Below are positions 7,066-8,883 of a DNA stretch of 8,883 nt, in pieces. Source of the DNA: an uncultured Lachnoclostridium sp. (GTDB taxonomy: Bacteria; Bacillota; Clostridia; Lachnospirales; Lachnospiraceae); the NCBI GenBank assembly GCA_958425285.1, contig CATZVV010000060.1, forward strand, positions 1-8,883, in the 5' to 3' direction. The position numbers and the translations under genes were made by a program. Numbering within the stretch: position 1 is the first letter of the stretch; each line of letters starts with the position of its first letter. The notes under the pieces were generated by a model. That model did not search any database, had not been told where the DNA came from, and saw only the letters and a list, made by a program, of their open reading frames with translations.

Positions 7066-8883
7066 ATGGGAAAAAGAATTTACTCGAATAGTTTTTCAAA
7101 TGTTACAGATGCGCATGATTTAAGCTGGTGTGATGGCATGATTTCCGGTAATGGTGTGCAAGGTGTTATTGCATCCGGAGCACCATATACGGAAACCTTG
7201 ATTTATCAGAATATCCATTTTATTATGCCATCTGATCAGCCACGACATATTCCGAAAGAGGTGACAGGGCAGCTTGAGGAGGCAAGACAAGCGGTTGTTA
7301 GTATGGATGACAGCTGGGATATTTATGGGAGGAATCGTACCTTTGATTATTGCTTTCATCCATCTCATCAGCTTAGGCTGCATATCGATTCAAAGGAGTA
7401 TACAAATTATCAAAGGTGGACGGATTTTGAAACGGCGGAGGTAGGAGTTTTTTATACTGATTTTGAGGGAGTATGGGAGAGGAAGACTTTTGTTTCCCGG
7501 GTAGATGATGTTGTGATTACAGCGATTACAAAAAGTTCTTTGGGAAAGGGAGTAAATGTAGAGCTTTCTATTGATAATATAGCTACAATGCGTGGTTATG
7601 GAAGAGGAAGTGAACAGAATCTTGAGTTACAGGTAAAAGTTGCAGAGGATGCCTCTTTTCTTTTGCAGTCAGCCAAGTATCCTATTTTTCCTGAGTCAGA
7701 GTTAAATGGCGGTGGCTTTTGTGGATTTACATATGTTATCTGTGAGGGTGGCAGAAAAGAAAAAGATAATTTAAAAATTGTAATTGAAGATGCGGAGGCA
7801 GTTTATCTTGTTTCCAAGTCAGAGCGGACCTTTGCTTGGGAAAAAGATAATCCGGAAGTTCGTCTACAAGGGGAAATTGAATCTGTAGTACAGAAGTATA
7901 GTACAAAGGGTTATTTTGATTATGAAAGTTCACTTGAACCGAGTTATCATATACAAAAAGAGATGTTTAATCGTGTAAGTTTGGAATTGAACAGTAAGGG
8001 TTCCGATAAATCAGGCAGTGAGAAGGTTTTATTTAATGAAGAGTTAATCCATCTTCAGAAAAAGAGTGATAAATTGCTTGATGCCATGGTAGAGAGAGCC
8101 TATAAACAGGGAAGATACGCAATGATTTGTTGTGGCGGTAATACAATGAGCCGCTTGTGTGGTATGTGGACAGGTGAGTGGAATTTTGCATGGAATGGTA
8201 TTTATACAATGGATGCAAATGTAAATTTACAAAGCTCTTCTATGAATACCGGAAATCTTATTGAATTTGGAATCGGTTACATTAACTTTATACTGCGGCA
8301 GATTGATGATTGGAAAGAAAATGCCCATATGGTATATCAAATGGAGGATGCTCTTTTAGTACCGGTTAATTTTGACGGAGACCGGGCGATGATGGTGGAA
8401 TATGATTGGATATTTCCCTTCCAGTATTGGAATGCGGGAGCATCGTGGATGCTTCAGCCGATTGATGAATTTTATCAATGCTTTGGAAATCGTGAGGTGG
8501 AAACCTGTTATGGAACAAAAGATTTATTAGGGGATATTCTTCTGCCGTTGCTTACAATGCAGGCAAACTTTTGGAAGCAGCTGTTTACCCCCGAATATTA
8601 TACCAAGGTAAATGGAGATGCCTGTTATAAAAAAGGTAAAAAAGAGCTTCTTGAAAGGGAAAAATATTTAATTGTACCAAGTTATTCACCGGAAAATCAT
8701 CCTAAGGGTCGGACCTCACGTATGACAGCAAATGCATCAATGGATATTGCCGCAGCAAAAGATGGAATTCGCATGACGGTGAATATTGAAACAGTAGTAA
8801 AGAAATCAGGCTGGGAAGCACGTGTAGGTGAACTGCAGAAGCTGGAGAGCCAGATTCCAAACTATTTATATGACGAAACGGGG
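7066..8883 (+). CDS. GH95-family alpha-L-fucosidase/alpha-L-galactosidase-like enzyme (3' end missing)
   Basis: GH95 enzymes are inverting exo-glycosidases that release alpha-L-fucose or alpha-L-galactose. 606 residues are visible and the frame is still open at the window edge. There is no signal peptide (MGKRIYSNSFSN...), so it should act in the cytoplasm on imported oligosaccharides. The N-terminal beta-sandwich (about residues 1-270) contains the family's SGNGVQG, as in IGNGRxG, and a TLIYQN segment. The (alpha/alpha)6 region carries ANVNLQ with N385 and N387, corresponding to the two Asn (N421, N423) of Bifidobacterium AfcA, and VPSYSPENHP with E543, corresponding to its general acid E566. 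The ending IPNYLYDETG is where family members read (A)LKEW. The residue equivalent to AfcA D766 lies beyond the window. Oddities are Asp383 where fucosidases have His, and QSSSMNTGN where canonical members read QMNYWP. It probably shares the GH29 transcript. GH95 membership is confident; substrate is open. Confidence 0.87.
   Translation, partial: MGKRIYSNSFSNVTDAHDLSWCDGMISGNGVQGVIASGAPYTETLIYQNIHFIMPSDQPRHIPKEVTGQLEEARQAVVSMDDSWDIYGRNRTFDYCFHPSHQLRLHIDSKEYTNYQRWTDFETAEVGVFYTDFEGVWERKTFVSRVDDVVITAITKSSLGKGVNVELSIDNIATMRGYGRGSEQNLELQVKVAEDASFLLQSAKYPIFPESELNGGGFCGFTYVICEGGRKEKDNLKIVIEDAEAVYLVSKSERTFAWEKDNPEVRLQGEIESVVQKYSTKGYFDYESSLEPSYHIQKEMFNRVSLELNSKGSDKSGSEKVLFNEELIHLQKKSDKLLDAMVERAYKQGRYAMICCGGNTMSRLCGMWTGEWNFAWNGIYTMDANVNLQSSSMNTGNLIEFGIGYINFILRQIDDWKENAHMVYQMEDALLVPVNFDGDRAMMVEYDWIFPFQYWNAGASWMLQPIDEFYQCFGNREVETCYGTKDLLGDILLPLLTMQANFWKQLFTPEYYTKVNGDACYKKGKKELLEREKYLIVPSYSPENHPKGRTSRMTANASMDIAAAKDGIRMTVNIETVVKKSGWEARVGELQKLESQIPNYLYDETG

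Overview
The window is AT-rich and carries carbohydrate-active enzyme genes, one AraC-type regulator, consensus Shine-Dalgarno sites (AAGGAG, GGAGG, AGGAGG) and a sigma-A-like promoter. A secreted enzyme with Asn-rich linkers, CBM6-like modules and lysine-rich bacterial Ig-like (Big_2) repeats points to a Gram-positive gut or rumen Firmicute, most likely Lachnospiraceae (Roseburia/Butyrivibrio-like). This assignment rests on protein style and base composition only.

Layout. Positions 1-3528 (+) hold the 3' part of a GH115 alpha-glucuronidase gene that runs in from before the window. It converges, with an 18-bp gap, on an AraC-family regulator (4368-3547, -). The regulator is split by a single in-frame TGA. 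A compact divergent control region (4369-4537) then drives a secreted GH29 alpha-L-fucosidase gene (4538-6992, +). That gene has lost almost its whole catalytic domain through an internal deletion with a frameshift near 4930-4938, but its C-terminal GH29 beta-sandwich, two CBM6-like modules and three Ig-like domains remain open. After an intercistronic hairpin (7019-7047) comes a signal-less GH95-family gene (7066 to the window end, +), cut off by the window edge.

How it fits together. The locus looks like a debranching cassette for a plant polysaccharide bearing alpha-linked glucuronic acid (GH115) and terminal L-fucose or L-galactose (GH29 at the surface, GH95 in the cytoplasm). Candidates are complex glucuronoarabinoxylan and type II arabinogalactan. 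The AraC protein would be the local sensor-activator of the fucosidase/GH95 operon.

The main surprise is that the regulator and its adjacent first target are both broken, each by one apparent event, while the flanking GH115 and GH95 frames look healthy. This could be recent decay of a fucosidase module or sequencing/assembly error; the sequence alone cannot decide. I saw no RNA genes, CRISPR arrays, IS elements or att sites.
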